NCBI GenBank assembly: GCA_029207755.1
Contig: JARCOQ010000012.1
Span: 15,877,679 to 15,941,678, forward strand
Source: Chamaea fasciata
Taxonomy: Eukaryota > Chordata > Aves > Passeriformes > Sylviidae
Direction: 5' to 3'
Length of the DNA: 64,000 nucleotides
The notes under the pieces are model-generated. The model worked only from the letters and a program-made list of their open reading frames with translations. It was not told where the DNA came from and did not search any database. This document shows, piece after piece, positions 37,107 to 49,841 of this stretch; within the stretch, counting starts at the first letter, position 1, and every line of letters starts with the position of its first letter. A program made the translations under genes and the position numbers.

Positions 37107-38476
37107 GTAAGGGTTGGTCTCCGTCTGGCGGGCGGGAGGAGGATTGCGGGGAAGGGGCAGCGGGAGCCCAAACGGGGCGGGTGGGTGCACAGCCGGGTCC
37201 CTGCGGGCTCGGGATCGGCCCGCTGCCCATCCGACGGGACCGACTGCAGGGAAAAACCCACTTGTAAGTCCTGAGACCCCCGAGCGAGTGTCTGACTTGA
37301 GCAAGCCTAAGTGTGTTAAGCTCATGTCACCCAAGCCTGGCAGTGCCACCCTGCCAGCACAGGCACAGGGGTTTGCCTTTATTCTGGTCTTCCAAACAAC
37401 ACCCACTCTCTCGTGCTCTGTGCTCCACAGCCACCTGCCAATCCCCCTCACCTGGAACAGCAAACCAGGTCCCCTGGGAAGGATTTTGGGGCATAGATTG
37501 TCCCACAGTCACTCAGACTTGGGGTAATGAATTAGAAGTCCTGTCTTCCCGCTAATTCCCAAGCAGAACTGGTGCCTGGAGGCGAAGGCACTGTGAAGCA
37601 GATCCTCGGGATCATGGGGTGGTTCTCTGCCACTCTGGGCTGTCCTGCTTGGACAGTGTCTCCTAAGCCCAGGGAACATTCCCAAATTGTCCTGGAGGCT
37701 CTCTCTCCTAAGATGGAAAAGCACGTGAAAATTCCTCTGGTGTGAGGTGATGTGGGATCCTCCCTTCCCTCTGCCCCAGGCCAGCGGAGGAGGAAACACA
37801 CATGGGAAAAATCCGTGTGTCAGATGGAAAACAGAAAAACTGGGAGGGATTTTTATTGGCAAACAAAGGAAGATAAAAATAATCTGTGTGAGGCAGAAGA
37901 GTCACCTGGAGCGGGGGGACTGCCCTGGGGAGCCGGGCGGGAGCGGGACACGGCCCAGCCACGTTTGGAATGCCGTGCAGGGTGCTCGGAAGGATGCGAG
38001 CAGCGATACCGACAGCTGCTTCCTGGGCTGGGGGGAGGTGACCAGTGCCATGCTCCCGGTCAAACGCTTTTCCATGTGGAATATTCATGGGCAAAGTGGT
38101 TTTGCTCTCTCTCTCTGTCACAAGATGCAGGAGGAGGTGCCAGGGTGGGGGCCCTGGAATTTCAGCTGTGTCCCCTCAGTCCAGGGAGAGGCCGATCAGC
38201 GCCAGCGACAGCGTGAGGCCAGTCACACTCACAGCCCTTCGGACACTGCCTTTGCTCTCCTGGCCAGAAAATTCCGTGTTTTTCAGGGAGCTGGGCAACT
38301 TCTGCCCCTGTGATGCACACGGCTCCAACTACGTGTGCCAACCACTTCAGCAGATCCCGTTGGCCCTGCACAACTTTTAGAATTTTGAGTCATTTCATTC
38401 ACTTTCGCACAAAGGTCAGGAAAGTGAGTCCTGGGGTCCTCTCTGAGACACCAGGACAGATCCACTCGAGAGCTAC

Positions 38477-38666
38477 CTGTCTTCTTCAAGCCAGGTTTCA
38501 CTTGGGAAAACTCCCTCAGCCTCCTTTTTCTGCCTCCTGTCCATATCCCTCTGGACTGCCATCTCCTCCTCCAATGCCCTGGTGAAGGTGTCACCCCTTT
38601 GGATGTTCAGGAGATCACCTCCCATCCTATCAGACAGATTTGCTTCCCTTGAGATCCACAAGGCCT
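38477..38666 (-). other. Exon-like open stretch of unknown origin
   Basis: The minus strand reads CTGCAG, then 190 open bases, then a GTAGCT donor-like site. The translation is hydrophilic and charged (LLNIQRGDTFTRALEEEM..., RRQKKEAEG) with a coding-like look. No partner exon or homology was recognised. It could be a lineage-specific or degraded exon, or chance. Confidence 0.25.
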
Positions 38667-39334
38667 CTGCAGTTCCTGGGAGGGTTTGGACAGGGTGGTG
38701 ACGTGACAGATGTCACAAGAGCAGCGATCCCCCCAGCAGAGCTGGAGCAGGTGGCAATTCCCAACAAGATTCTGGAGCTGGGGAGGGCATGGCATTAGCA
38801 CCCCAATCCAGGCTTCTCTCCTGCACCTCTTCAGGCTCTGCCTTAGCCAACAGTGTCCAGGATTGGAAAACAAGCCTGGAACTGTGGATTCCAGAGTAAA
38901 TACAGAAAGAAACCCACTGGTTTGCTCCCTGAATCATCTCCAATAAACGAAGAGGAAGCAGGGATGATGGAAGCAGGATCAGGAATGCCAGTGGCCTCAC
39001 TATCCAGTTTCACTGAGTCCTCCTGTGGTGTCATCATCAATTTTTCAGGAAAAGCTTTGGAGTTCCATGTGCCAAACAAAACACTGGGCAGGAAGGCACA
39101 GATTGCAGCCATGCTTGTGCATTTGAGCCTCCCCTCACTGATTTATGGCTTTTGATGAAGTGATTACAGATGAAAGAAAATATTCCAGGGAACAGGATCT
39201 GCATGTTGCTGTGGTCTCGTGCCTGTCACATCCTTCTGGAGGAGTTACTGCAGGAAACAGAACAGGAAAACCACCAGGATCCTGGTCACCAGGCTCTGCT
39301 CTCGCTGTGCTGCAGTATCAGACAGGACAACATC

Positions 39335-39490
39335 TCCCAGAGAAGCTGTGGCTGCCCCTGGATCCCTGGAAGTGTCCAAGGCCAGGTTGGACACTGGGGC
39401 TTGGAGCCATCTGGGAGAGTGGAAGGTGTCCCTGCCCATGGCAGGGGTGGGACTGGGGGAGTTCTAAGGTCCCTTCCAAGACCATTCTGG
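39335..39490 (+). mobile_element. CR1 LINE 3-prime fragment
   Basis: AGAAGCTGTGGCTGCCCCTG, then GATCCCTGGAAGTGTCCAAG and GGTGTCCCTGCCCATGGCAG, followed by a truncated end. Confidence 0.85.
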
Positions 39491-40597
39491 CCTTAGAAAG
39501 GCAGTGGAGAGCCACAGAAAAACAGGGTGCAATGGAACAGGGACAAGGGAAATGTGGAGGAGGGTCATGAGATTCCTTTGCAAATCCACAGAGAAACCCT
39601 CCAGGCATGAGGGATGGAGAGAAGGAGGCACAAAGGCACTTATTAAGAAAACCATCAAGCAGATTACAGAAACTGTCAACCAATCTGAGCAAGGGTAACT
39701 CTTCCTGTTGGAACTGGGTTGGGCAGGGAAGGATCTAGGAGGAAAGACATTGTTTGGAAAGGTGCCAAGAGCTGGGCTGCCTGGTCACAAGGAGCTGGAA
39801 ACACTTCCATGTCTGAGGATCCTGAGTTACACACAGAGCCAGGGAGACAGCCCTGATGACCAGGTAAAGGTAGACAGAAAGGACCAGAAGAAGCAGCTGC
39901 TTAATATTTAATATTTAATATTATGTGACTGTGGAGAGGTTTTAGAACAGGCTGAGCCTTTAACATCCCAGTATCTGGGTAGGTGAATGTATGGACTTGC
40001 CCAAACAGAGAACTTCACTGGAGCTCCCTTTAGGATCCAGGGGGATTTGTGACCTGCCCAGCCATGAGCCTGCTGGACTCTCCCTGCACACACTTTTAAC
40101 CTTTAGCCAGTGCTGGTCACAGTTTAGCACTGACAACACGGTGTTTCTGCCTCCACAGGAGTTGTTAAACAAACATCCACTGCCCAGCCTTGTACCTGTG
40201 CTGTAAGTGCAGGGAAATAAATTCCACAAATGAGAGTTCATAAAGGGAAACCATCGGGTTCATGAGTTACTGGGGTCCCTCAGCTTCTGAGCAGCCTCTG
40301 ACCCTGAACCTGCTTAGCGCGACTGGAGGGAGAATTACCCAGCTCTTCTCCTCAAGCCCGAATGTGGACTTCGCTTTGGAACCTGGGAAAGGTCAGGACC
40401 TGGGGATGTGCTGCACCGCCAGCGGTTCAAAGGGCTGTGGGATCACACCTGTTTTATATACACGCAGGAAGAACCGAAAGGAACAGTGGAAAGGCTGAGG
40501 GCAGGTTGCTGACTGGCACTGCGCTCTCCGGTGGCACGGGGGTAGCAGGGCGGCTCGGAGCCAGTACTGAGGGAATGGGGGCTGAAGGGAACAGAGG

Positions 40598-40755
40598 GGT
40601 CCGGGGCTGAGGGAGGGCCCGGGGCTGAGGGAGGGCCCGGGGTTGAAGGGGGCCGGGGCTGAGGGAGGACCCGGGGTTGAAGGGGGCCGGGGCTGAGGGA
40701 GGACCCGGCGCTGAGGGAGAACCCGGCGCTGAGGGAGAACCCGGCGCTGAGGGAT
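40598..40755. repeat. Minisatellite upstream of CYB5B, about 20-bp unit
   Basis: Seven or eight degenerate copies of a GGGGCTGAGGGAGGGCCC-type unit; the last three are near-identical (CGCTGAGGGAGAACCCGG). Confidence 0.8.
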
Positions 40756-40994
40756 CCGCTCCCGGTGCCGCCTCAGAGGCGACCCTCGCGCGGCGTTTCC
40801 CGCTTTTCGCCTTGGCCGCTCCCTATTGGCCCGCGCCCGCCGCCGCGCGCTCCCATTGGCTGCACTGGCAGCGCCCCCCTCTGGCTTGCCCCCCATTGGT
40901 CCCCAGGCACAACGAGAACCGCGCGGGGCGGTGCAATCGCTACGGCGGCCGGCGCGGGTCTGGCCGCGCGTTCCGCGGAGGCGCGGCGGGCAGT
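40756..40994 (+). promoter_or_regulatory. CYB5B: CYB5B promoter with three same-strand inverted CCAAT boxes
   Basis: ATTGG (NF-Y site on the minus strand) occurs at 40825-40829, 40855-40859 and 40895-40899, spaced 30 and 40 bp (about three and four helical turns), within a CpG island that runs into exon 1. Confidence 0.65.
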
Positions 40995-43900
40995 ATGGAG
41001 GGCGGGCGGAGCGGAGAGGCCGCGGCGGCGGCGGGGGACGGGCCGGCGCCCGTGTTCACCCTGGAAGAGGTGGCGAAGCGGAACTCCAGCCGTGAGGCCT
41101 GGCTGGTGATCCACGGGCGCGTCTACGATGTCACCCGGTTCCTGGCGGAGGTGAGGCCTGCAGTGGGGGCTGAGGGGAGCGGCCGGGGGGCCCTGTGGGG
41201 CCGAGAGGGGCGGGGAGGGCCCGGCAGGGTCAGGGGCTGCCGTGGGGACAGAGAGCCCGGGGTCGGGCGCAGGAGGAGGGGGCGAGCAGGCTCCGCCGGG
41301 GTTAGGGGGTCCCGGTGTCCCCGGGGCAGCTCCCCGGGCCGGGCTGTGCGGTCTCTGAGGGGCCTCATGCCCGCGGTTCCACCTCCGGGGGACGGGCGGG
41401 ATGGCGGGTCACGGTGGCCGCGGCCGGCCGGGGGCAGGGGCTGTGCTGGCCTCCGCTGAGGCAGTTCCAGGTTTCCCAGGAAATCTGTTCAGGCGGGTCC
41501 CGGGGAGGTGCAGGTTTCCTTCACTCACGGGACCTCACTCCGCATCTTGAAGGGTGAAGGGGCACTTCAGTAGTTTAATTGTGAAGTCTGCAGGGGCACC
41601 CAGAACTCGGAGGCGACTCTTCTCCCTGCCCAGAGGGGACCACGCACCAGGGGCTTGCAAACAATGCAGCCTCTGCTAAATCTCCAGTTCCCTTGGCTGT
41701 GGGGACAAAAATTCCTTCAAGACTCACTGCTTTTGTCTTCTGATTTTGAGAAGGTTGAGAGTTGTGTCCTGACTGTTGAAAGCTGGAGATGGAGTGGGAA
41801 TGAACAGTAACAAAATAGTAATACCAGAGGGAATGGCGTGAAGTTGTACTAGGGGAGGTGTAGATTGGCTATTAGGAAAAGGTTCTTCCCCCAGAGGGTT
41901 CAGGCACTGCCCAGGCTCCCCAGGGAATGGGCACGGCCCCAGAGCTCCAGGAGCCTTTGGACAGCGCTGCCAGGGGTGCCCAGGGTGGAATTGTTGGGGG
42001 GTCTGTGCAGGGACGGGGGTTTAACTCCATGATCCCTGTGGGTCCCTTAGAACTCAGGATATTCTGCGATTCTGTGGTTCTGCGAAAATTTCAAAGGGGT
42101 TTATCCCAGCTTAAAATAACAGCAAAGACACTATGGCCTTTGCAGGGCAATGTACAAAGGTTGGGCTGAACCAGCTCCAAAGAACACTTCATTGAAATGC
42201 ACGTGTTCCAGCTTGTTGGTTCTGCTCCTCTGGATTCACCTCTGGTTTCCCTCCAGGCCCACGTGGTTGAAGCCTGTGTGCTGTGGAGTGAAAGAGCTGC
42301 CCTGGCCAGGGCAGAGGTGCATCAGGCAGGAGGGAGTGATCACCTGGCACCTGGAGGTTGTGCCTGGCTCTGCAGGTCTCAGTATTTATTTAAAAAGTTG
42401 GACACAATCTGGTTTCTTCTTTGGGTCCAGAAAATGACCGAATCACAGAACTATCCAGGCTGGAAAATCCCTCCCAGACCATGGAGTCCAATCCCTACCT
42501 TGTCCCCAGGCCCGAGCACTGAGTGTCACCTCCAGGCCTTTCCAGGGATGGGGACTCCAACACCTCCCTGGGCAGCTCCTTTCCATGACAAAATTCCTGC
42601 TGTTGTCCACCGTGAGCCTCCTCTGGTCCAGCCTGAGGCTGTTCCCTCTCCTCCTGTCCCTGTTCCCTGGGAGCAGAGCCCGACCCCACCAGCTGTCCCC
42701 TCCTGGCAGGGAGTTGTGCAGAGCCACAAGGTCCCCCCTGGGCCTCCTTTTCTCCAGGAGGACAGTTTGGTGGGATGAGATCTGCAAGGTGGAAGCAGGA
42801 CAGTTTGGTGGGAGGGAGTTGTGGGTGCACAAAGGCTAAGTAGACACAGAAGAAGACCAGGCACAAACTTGGAAAAGTAGTTCACAGCTGGTTTCTGAAT
42901 AAGAAAATGCTGGGTTAGGGTTTAGGAAGAGCCAGAACGAGCTGGAGGTTGGGACAGCAGTTGTAGGAGCTGTGAATCTTGTCTTACACTTGTCTCTGTG
43001 CTGTAGTTCAGAGCGTGGACACTGCAGGGAGGTTGAGTCTTCACCTCAATGTTCTCTGTGAGGTGGAGTCTGGGACCTGCTCCTGGGACACCTTTGGAAT
43101 AAGTGAGCCCAGAAAAACACTTTGGTCCCTCCAGCAAGCCAGGTTCAGCAGTGCCCTGAGTGTCACCTTGAGATGGTGTTTCACCCTGAGATGATATTTC
43201 ACTCTGTCCTTTCCAGGCCCTTTTTCCCATTTGTGTTTTTCTGACATGAAAAGACCCACTTGGATGAGGGGGAAGGAGAAGAATAAGGGCCCTGTTGTGC
43301 TGTGCCAGCGTAGCTGACACAACACTGTGCTGTGCACACCCCTTGCTGGCACAGGGGAACTGTAGATCAAGGCCTAATTTATTGGCAAAAATCCTCTTTC
43401 TGTCTGTTACCCTCTCGAGTGTTGGGGAACGAGGTGCAGCTGATGGGGACCAGGAGTGCCTGTGTGCTTTGTTGTTGCAGTTGTGTGGGGAGCTGCAGAG
43501 CTCTGTGGGGTGCCCCCAACACTCGGGGTGTCCTGTCCTGTGTCCCCCCAGCCCCGTGAGCTCACTGCAGCAGGACCTGCTGGGTGCCTTTCCTGGCCTT
43601 TGCTCACAGACTGTTTGGCTGGCATTGCTGACACTGCTGGCACGTTCCGTGGGTGGGATTGTGCAATCCTGAAGAAGTCACCATTAAAAGGCTGAATTTG
43701 GCTTCACGATTCCTGCAGATTATGCACTGCAGGTCAGCCGGCCCCAAATCCGTGTCCTTCTGGAAGTGTAGACCAGTTTGAGTTTCAAGTTCACATTGTG
43801 TGTAGTAGGAGTAACAAGACATATATCACATAACAAAATTTACTGAATTTTAAGATCACAAGCCAAATCCAGGAGATGTGCAAAGACAGCAACTGAAGCA

Positions 43901-46900
43901 TTGCAGGTGTTTCTGGGAGGTGCAATCTCCTGTGCTTCAGAGAGCCTGTGAGTGCCTGAAATGAAATGGGATTATTTTAAAATCTAAGAGAGCTTTATGG
44001 TGATCTATTTTCTCCTAAATCTGGGTAACTGGACCACACCAGGATACCTGTTACTACTCCTGGTTGCAGTGGTCTAGATAAGCACGTGCAGGCTGTGGCT
44101 GGAGGTGGAGGGGCTGTGTGCCTGGAGTGAATGAGGCTGGAGGGAGGCAGCTGTACCTCCTGCAGGTGCTCTGGGCTCTGTCAGGCTCCCACCTCACCAC
44201 AGCCGTATCAAAATCTGAGCTTTTGACTTGTGCACAATCTGTAAGAGACTCATTTACAGTTCTGCTGGAACGATACAGTTTCTCTCCATTTCCACATATG
44301 ATTAGGAGAGTTTGGAGACCCACATTTCTCCGGGAAGCTTTTGTGTTGGTTATGTGAGCCTACAAGGCACAGCAGCCCCCACAGCTCCGTGTCTCAGCAC
44401 ATGCTGCTGTTCCTGATCCTCCTGATAAGTGCGAGCAGGAATCCATTTCCAGTTTCCAAGTGGAAGGAGCCTGGGTTGTGACACCACTGACCCAAATTGC
44501 TCAGTTGGTTTCAGGTACAGTGTTCTTGAAGAGAAGAAGGAGCACCAGGCATCTGAATTTCCTCTTGCTGACTTGCTTCAGCTTTGCAGAGGTATTTTTG
44601 GAAAACCTGTTCCATGCCTGACAACCAGTGCTGTGCAGGATGTGTGGATCTTCATCCAGGTGACTGTTCGTCCTTGGTTTGGTGCTGGCAGATGATTATT
44701 GCACAGGAATACTCTTCACTCTCTTGGTTTGTTTCTTTAACTCTGGGCCCTAGGAATGAAAGTTTCAGCCCTCCTCAACCTGATGATCTTCTCTCTTACC
44801 TGACACAGTGATCTAATTAGTCCTGGAGCTTAGTGTTGCTGCTGAGCTTGTTTGTGTCTCCAGCAGGTCTGTACCAGCAGTTCCCAGGCAGACATTTGCA
44901 GACAGGTCCTTGGAGTTTGTGGGGAGAGGACTCCAGGCTCTTTCCCTGTGGAAGTTTGGGATGTGCTTCTGGACCCTTTGCTTTGTGCCTTCAGTTCCAA
45001 GTCACTGTTACTCACTGTGTGTGCTGAGGGTCCAGTGACACGGAGGACCCAACTTTATTGTCACCTCTCTCCTTCTGGTTTGCTTTTGGCTGTTTCTTGT
45101 TAGAAACTGACATTTTGCTGCCATTGTTTGCCCTGGAAGTTGTTTTCCCCCCTCCGTAGTTTGCAGCACTGTTTCCATGTTTTCCTGCAGCAGCTGAGCT
45201 GCAGATTTGGGCAGTTTTGTGGCAGAGTCAATGACTTCCTGTACAAATAGTCTGGGTTTATGTTTGCTGGGGTAGGACAAGGTAGGAATTGTCTGGCTGC
45301 ACAGCAGTGCTGTCTGGAGGACAGAGCCCTTCAGAAACAGGAGATGCCAACATATTTTGAAGGTCTTTTTCTTTTAGGCTTGGAGATTGCAGTGAAAGAC
45401 AGATGTGCACAAATAAATAATTGTGGATTTAGCAAGTGCATAGAAAGGCTTCAGAGCCAGAGATATAAAAAGAGTGAACTTTACTGTTCTCCTTCTCTCC
45501 TGAATTTTATCCTTCCTTTTGTCTCTTGCCTGTGGAGATAGTGGATGTCACTGAAAGATCCACTGCACGTTCCCTGTTGCTGCAGAGTTTTGTCTATTCT
45601 TCTAGGGTGAATTATTAGGAAAGGAAGGTTGTCTGCTTAAAATTTAGGTATTTCCCTGTCTGAAATAGGAGATTTCTGGTGAGGCAACCCGAAGGAGTTC
45701 TTCTAGAAGGCTTAGATAAATGGGCAGCTTTTCAGTGGATCACAGCTGGAAATTGGACAGTTCTGAGCAATGTGAACAGACAACATCCAGCAGTCCCTGA
45801 TCTGACTCCTCTGGGATCAGGCAAGCCTGAGGATTGGTGTGGGAGAAGGGGCAGCCAGAAGAACTGCAGGCAGACACAGGGAATGAGCCCCAGAGCCTCA
45901 CCTGGTGCCCCAGCTCAGCCACCTGGTAACTGCCTGCTCACAAACTGTGTCCCTCCACTTTGCCCTTTGTGGCTCCTGAGAAAGCTCCATGTTGGTTTAG
46001 TGGCATACCTGGACAATAAAGAGATTTATTCCAAATAAAGAGCTGTGATAGGAGGATTGCAGGATTGGCTGCAGCAACCCGTGGGAGCAAACATCGGGGC
46101 TGGTTTGTGTCCATCCTGTGTTTGGTACGAGGTGGGATGGCCTAGTTGTAATAATCAGACTTTTGGCAGCAAAAGCAGACAAACTGAAGGAAGAGGGGGG
46201 ATGGCAACTGCTCTGTGTCTGTGGGAAGGAGAAGGATATGACAGAGAGAAGCAGGTGTGTTGGTCCTTTGATCTGAAACGTAGCCCAACGTCTCTTCTCC
46301 AATTCAGGGCTGGTTGCCTGAAGCCCTGGAAAACAGAGTTAGTCCCTGTGCGTGCCCTGGGATGTGTGAGCACTTTATTGGTGTAACTGGATTAGTTTGT
46401 GGTTCACACTCAGGCTGTAAGGGCATTGTCCTTTGCGAGGTCTGTGGTTAGTGCTTCTCATTGCCAGGCTGTTCCTGGAGCTGTGGCATCAACAGTGGGC
46501 AGAGCCCAGCCCACAACAGCACCACACCTGGGGTTTGTGTCAGTTCATCCCTTCTGAGAGTCAGCTGTGACCAGCTGCCACCCCCAGCAGTGGCACTGTC
46601 ACTGTGGAGCTCCCTGGGGATTTGGCTGTTGTAGCTCTGAAGTCAGTGTATGATATTAAACAGTGTATTTTTTGTGAGACTTCATGATTTCCTACCCCCA
46701 TGTCACTTGTGGTTGCGCACAGGATCAAATTCAGTATTGCACATGCATGCGCAGAGTCAGCCAAACATCATTTTTTGTAGTGCCTGAAGAAGTAAAATAT
46801 CCTTTCCTCCTCATATCTGTGAATTCCTGAGGAGAGGTTGGACAATTGACACTCTGGCAGATTTTATTGATGGTGTTGGTTCAGGTATCCAGCAGTGCAG

Positions 46901-49841
46901 GTGGGGAGGCAGGCTGATGACATCCGCAGTGCCTTTCTGCAACCAGCCCTTGGCTCACCTGGACTCTTCTCTTCCAGCACCCAGGTGGAGAAGAGGTGTT
47001 GCTTGAGCAAGCTGGCAGAGATGCCACGGAGAGCTTTGAAGATGTGGGGCATTCCACAGATGCCAGGGAAATGCTGAAGCAGTATTACATCGGAGAGGTC
47101 CACCCGGTGAGTGCCTCAGGTAACCTCCAAACAGAGACACCAAGGCTTGTCTTGTGAAGTAAGGTAGTCGTTGAGGGATTTAGGCAGTCCCTGTGTTGTC
47201 CAGGGTTTCTGCTGGGGAAAGCAGAACTAAATTAGTCTTCTCCTTCCACCATTCAGGACAGATTTCTCGCTTCATTTAAATCAGGGCAGTTAGGCTGAAT
47301 TCATGGGTTCCCTCTGTAGCTGGTGGAAGCATAATCCACCTTTGCCTTGTAATTCTGAGCTCAGGATGGTAAGAGTTCCCAGGGGCACAAACACCACCTT
47401 CCTACCTGCCTTTGGGTGCCAAAGGAAGGACTCCTTTGAAAACTGAGCCCAGGCAATTACCTTTGTACAGAACAAATACCTCATAAAGGCTGCAGCCTTC
47501 CTTTGAAGTCAGCACTTACCTCTTTCTTCTTTTCCCCCCTGACAGAATGATCGTGAAAAGGAAGGTTCTAAGGTAAGCTCTCAGCGTTTCAGTTTTCTGC
47601 TTTTATTTAATGTCACATGTCTTTTGGAGGCTTTTTCCCCCCTCTTTTTTTCCCCTGTGGAGCTTGTGGCTTTATGTTTACACAGACTACACATGAATAA
47701 ATTTCCCAAGCAAATTCTACCTTTGTTTTTGTTCTGAAGCTCAGTGGGCACCTCAGTGGGAAATTGGAAGTGAGTTTTTGTGCCCTTTCTCTGCTGGCAG
47801 CAGCAGATGTTTTTTCCACACCTTGAGCCACAGACCATTTTTTGCATTTCTGGCTGTGCCCTGACCACGGAACTGGTTTCCTTGTTGTTCCCTTGGAGCC
47901 AGGAGACAGCACATGGCCGGGGGCCGGCTGGCAAACAGGAATTCTCTGTTAGCTGCCTCAGGGATCAGTGGTGTTGCTTAACACTCAGGTACTCCTGGAC
48001 TAAAACAGGGCTGAGTGTTGCAAAAATGCCTTTGGAAGGGATGGGGAGCGGGAAAAGGCAATAAATAGAATCCCAGCTGGGAGGTAAACATGTGCCTTGC
48101 AGCTGGCTGGGCTGAAGGGCCTGGACAGGGCACAGCTCTGCCTTCTGCAAGGCTTTCAGGAGATACTCCTTTGAGCAGGACCACTTGCAGAGCAGCAGGA
48201 GTCCAGAAGGGAACTGTCAGCAGGGAAGTCAAGGATAACTCAGGCTGGGTAAAGCCTATGCTTAGTTATGACATGGAGCTGTGTGATTATATATTCACCT
48301 TAAAAATTATTGTTTGATTCAACTCCGATTCATAAAGAGAATCACATGCTGAAAATGTGCACAGAAATCAGTGATGAGCAGAGTAGCTCCCTTAGATCTG
48401 AGTTAAATACTTTATTCGAGTATTTTTCTTTTCTGATCAATAAGTCCAGCACGTTATGCACAGCTGAGGGCTCTCTCCAGAGGGCATCATCTGTTTGAAA
48501 ACAAGATTCCAGTGCAATTTAAAGATGGCAGCAACAGAGAGAATCAGTAGTGCACAAATAAATAAGGGGGAAGAACAAAACCACCCCAAAGCTGTGATGT
48601 AATAAGGAAGGCCTTGTTTTGAGAGGGATGCAAGTTCCAGCATGAAGTTGGTGACTGGGTGGGACAGATTGGATTGATGGAAAGAAAATGAGGATGACAG
48701 CAAACATCCCCAAAATCATCCACACTGGTGACAAGGGGGTGTTTGGGAGAGGAGAGTTATTTGTAATCACATGTTCAGGCTTGTCTTATTAGCACACATT
48801 TAATATTTCTTTGTTCCCCTGCTAACTCGCTCTTTCCTCCTCCAGAAGCCAAGTAGGACATCCTCAGGCCAAACAAGGTATAGTATCTCCTGAAAGTAAG
48901 AGTGAGAAATGGAGGAGTTGGGACTCTGTAGAGCTGCATATTAACTCCAAAAGGCAGGAAAATCCCCGGGGATATACTGCAGTGTCCTTCTGGCAAGCAG
49001 ATACTCCAAAGCAAATGCCAGAGTGTGCACCTCCCTTGCTGGACGTGAGCCCGGCTCTGCTCTGCGCTGGGCAGAACCAGCATCCCAGTGTTTGGAATTC
49101 TCTGCCCCATGTGCTGGTGGCTGCATCCCCGGAACCACAGGGGTTATGTGGGCCCAGGGGTGGCACAACACAGTGGGTTTTCAGAGGGTTTTACGATGGT
49201 CAACCCTGTCTAGTTGAAGATCCTTGAAACCAGCACCGGGCCTTGGTCTCCTGCAGCTCGTGCAGGAGGTTTTGCTCAGGAGGCTGCTGAGGGTGAGCCT
49301 GTGGCCTCTGGAGTCTGAGCAAGGCAGATTTACTGGGGCACAGCTGTAGCCGTTGCCATCCTTGAGTCAACTGTGTTGTTTGTACAACACAAATTACAGC
49401 CTGACTTATTTAAGGAAAATAAAACCAAACCAACAACAAACCCCCTCCCCCCCCACCCTGGTTTCTGGACGTGCCAAGCTGGAAATTTCAGCCATCCAGC
49501 TGCTATTTTATAAGGCATGAGGCCACACTTGGGCCTCTCATGGGGGCTGGCAGAGCCTGTGCTTGGGGACAGTGGGGCCCTCCCAGGCTGTGGCCATGGT
49601 TAGGGGGCCAGCCTGTGGGTACAGCTCCCAGGTGTTCCCTGGATGTGTAACAAGGGATGAACATTGGCAATGGATTATTAACCAGATGCTTTCTTCTGGT
49701 TTCTGTGGTGTGTACGTTTTAGTTTGTTGTTTCTTTTTCTCTCCCTGTAGTTTCTGGTCGACATGGCTGATCCCCATCTTCGGAGCACTGGTCTTAGGTT
49801 TTATGTATCGCTATTACATGGTGGATGGGAAAAGCTCCTGA
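40995..49841 (+). CDS. CYB5B: Outer mitochondrial membrane cytochrome b5 type B
   Basis: Tail-anchored haem protein of the outer mitochondrial membrane that carries electrons, for example to the amidoxime-reducing component. Exons 40995-41150, 46978-47106, 47546-47572, 48846-48877 and 49751-49841 join in frame to 144 residues (human about 146-150). The N-terminal Ala/Gly-rich leader precedes EEVAKRNS and [14 protein letters not shown]. Axial haem ligands are His53 in HPGG and His77 in VGHS. The C-terminal anchor [20 protein letters not shown] is followed by a short tail ending GKSS. Exons 3 and 4 are tiny (27 and 32 nt) and encode the poorly conserved stalk; I called them from splice sites, phase and partial match to the human stalk. 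The ortholog CYB5A is excluded by the anchor and tail sequence. Confidence 0.93.
41845..42085 (+). mobile_element. CR1 LINE 3-prime fragment in CYB5B intron 1
   Basis: GGCTATTAGGAAAAGGTTCT, CCCAGGCTCCCCAGGGAATG and a terminal ATTCTGCGATTCTGTGGTTC repeat define a sense-oriented CR1 tail. Confidence 0.88.
42433..42765 (-). mobile_element. CR1 LINE fragment in CYB5B intron 1, antisense
   Basis: Begins with the reverse-complement CR1 terminus (GAATCACAGAACTATCCAGG), then TCCAATCCCTACCTTGTCCC and the body up to GGGCCTCCTTTTCTCCAGG. Oriented opposite to the copy 350 bp upstream. Confidence 0.88.

Larger units (their letters stand above)
37107..40597. other. TERF2-CYB5B intergenic region
   Basis: No conserved gene recognised over about 3.5 kb. 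Contents are one CR1 fragment (39335-39490), an (ATATTTAAT)-like AT repeat (39901-39923), and a 190-bp exon-like minus-strand open stretch at 38477-38666. The rest is unique sequence. Confidence 0.55.

Noticed and set aside
36437..37267. 276-codon frame reading through the TERF2 upstream minisatellite
   Set aside because: A repeat of 13-14 residue units that simply translates the 39/40-bp array; antisense to TERF2 exon 1 and without homology.
42960..46960. Several 70-190 codon frames in CYB5B intron 1
   Set aside because: Low-quality composition, CR1-derived or without start context, splice support or homology.
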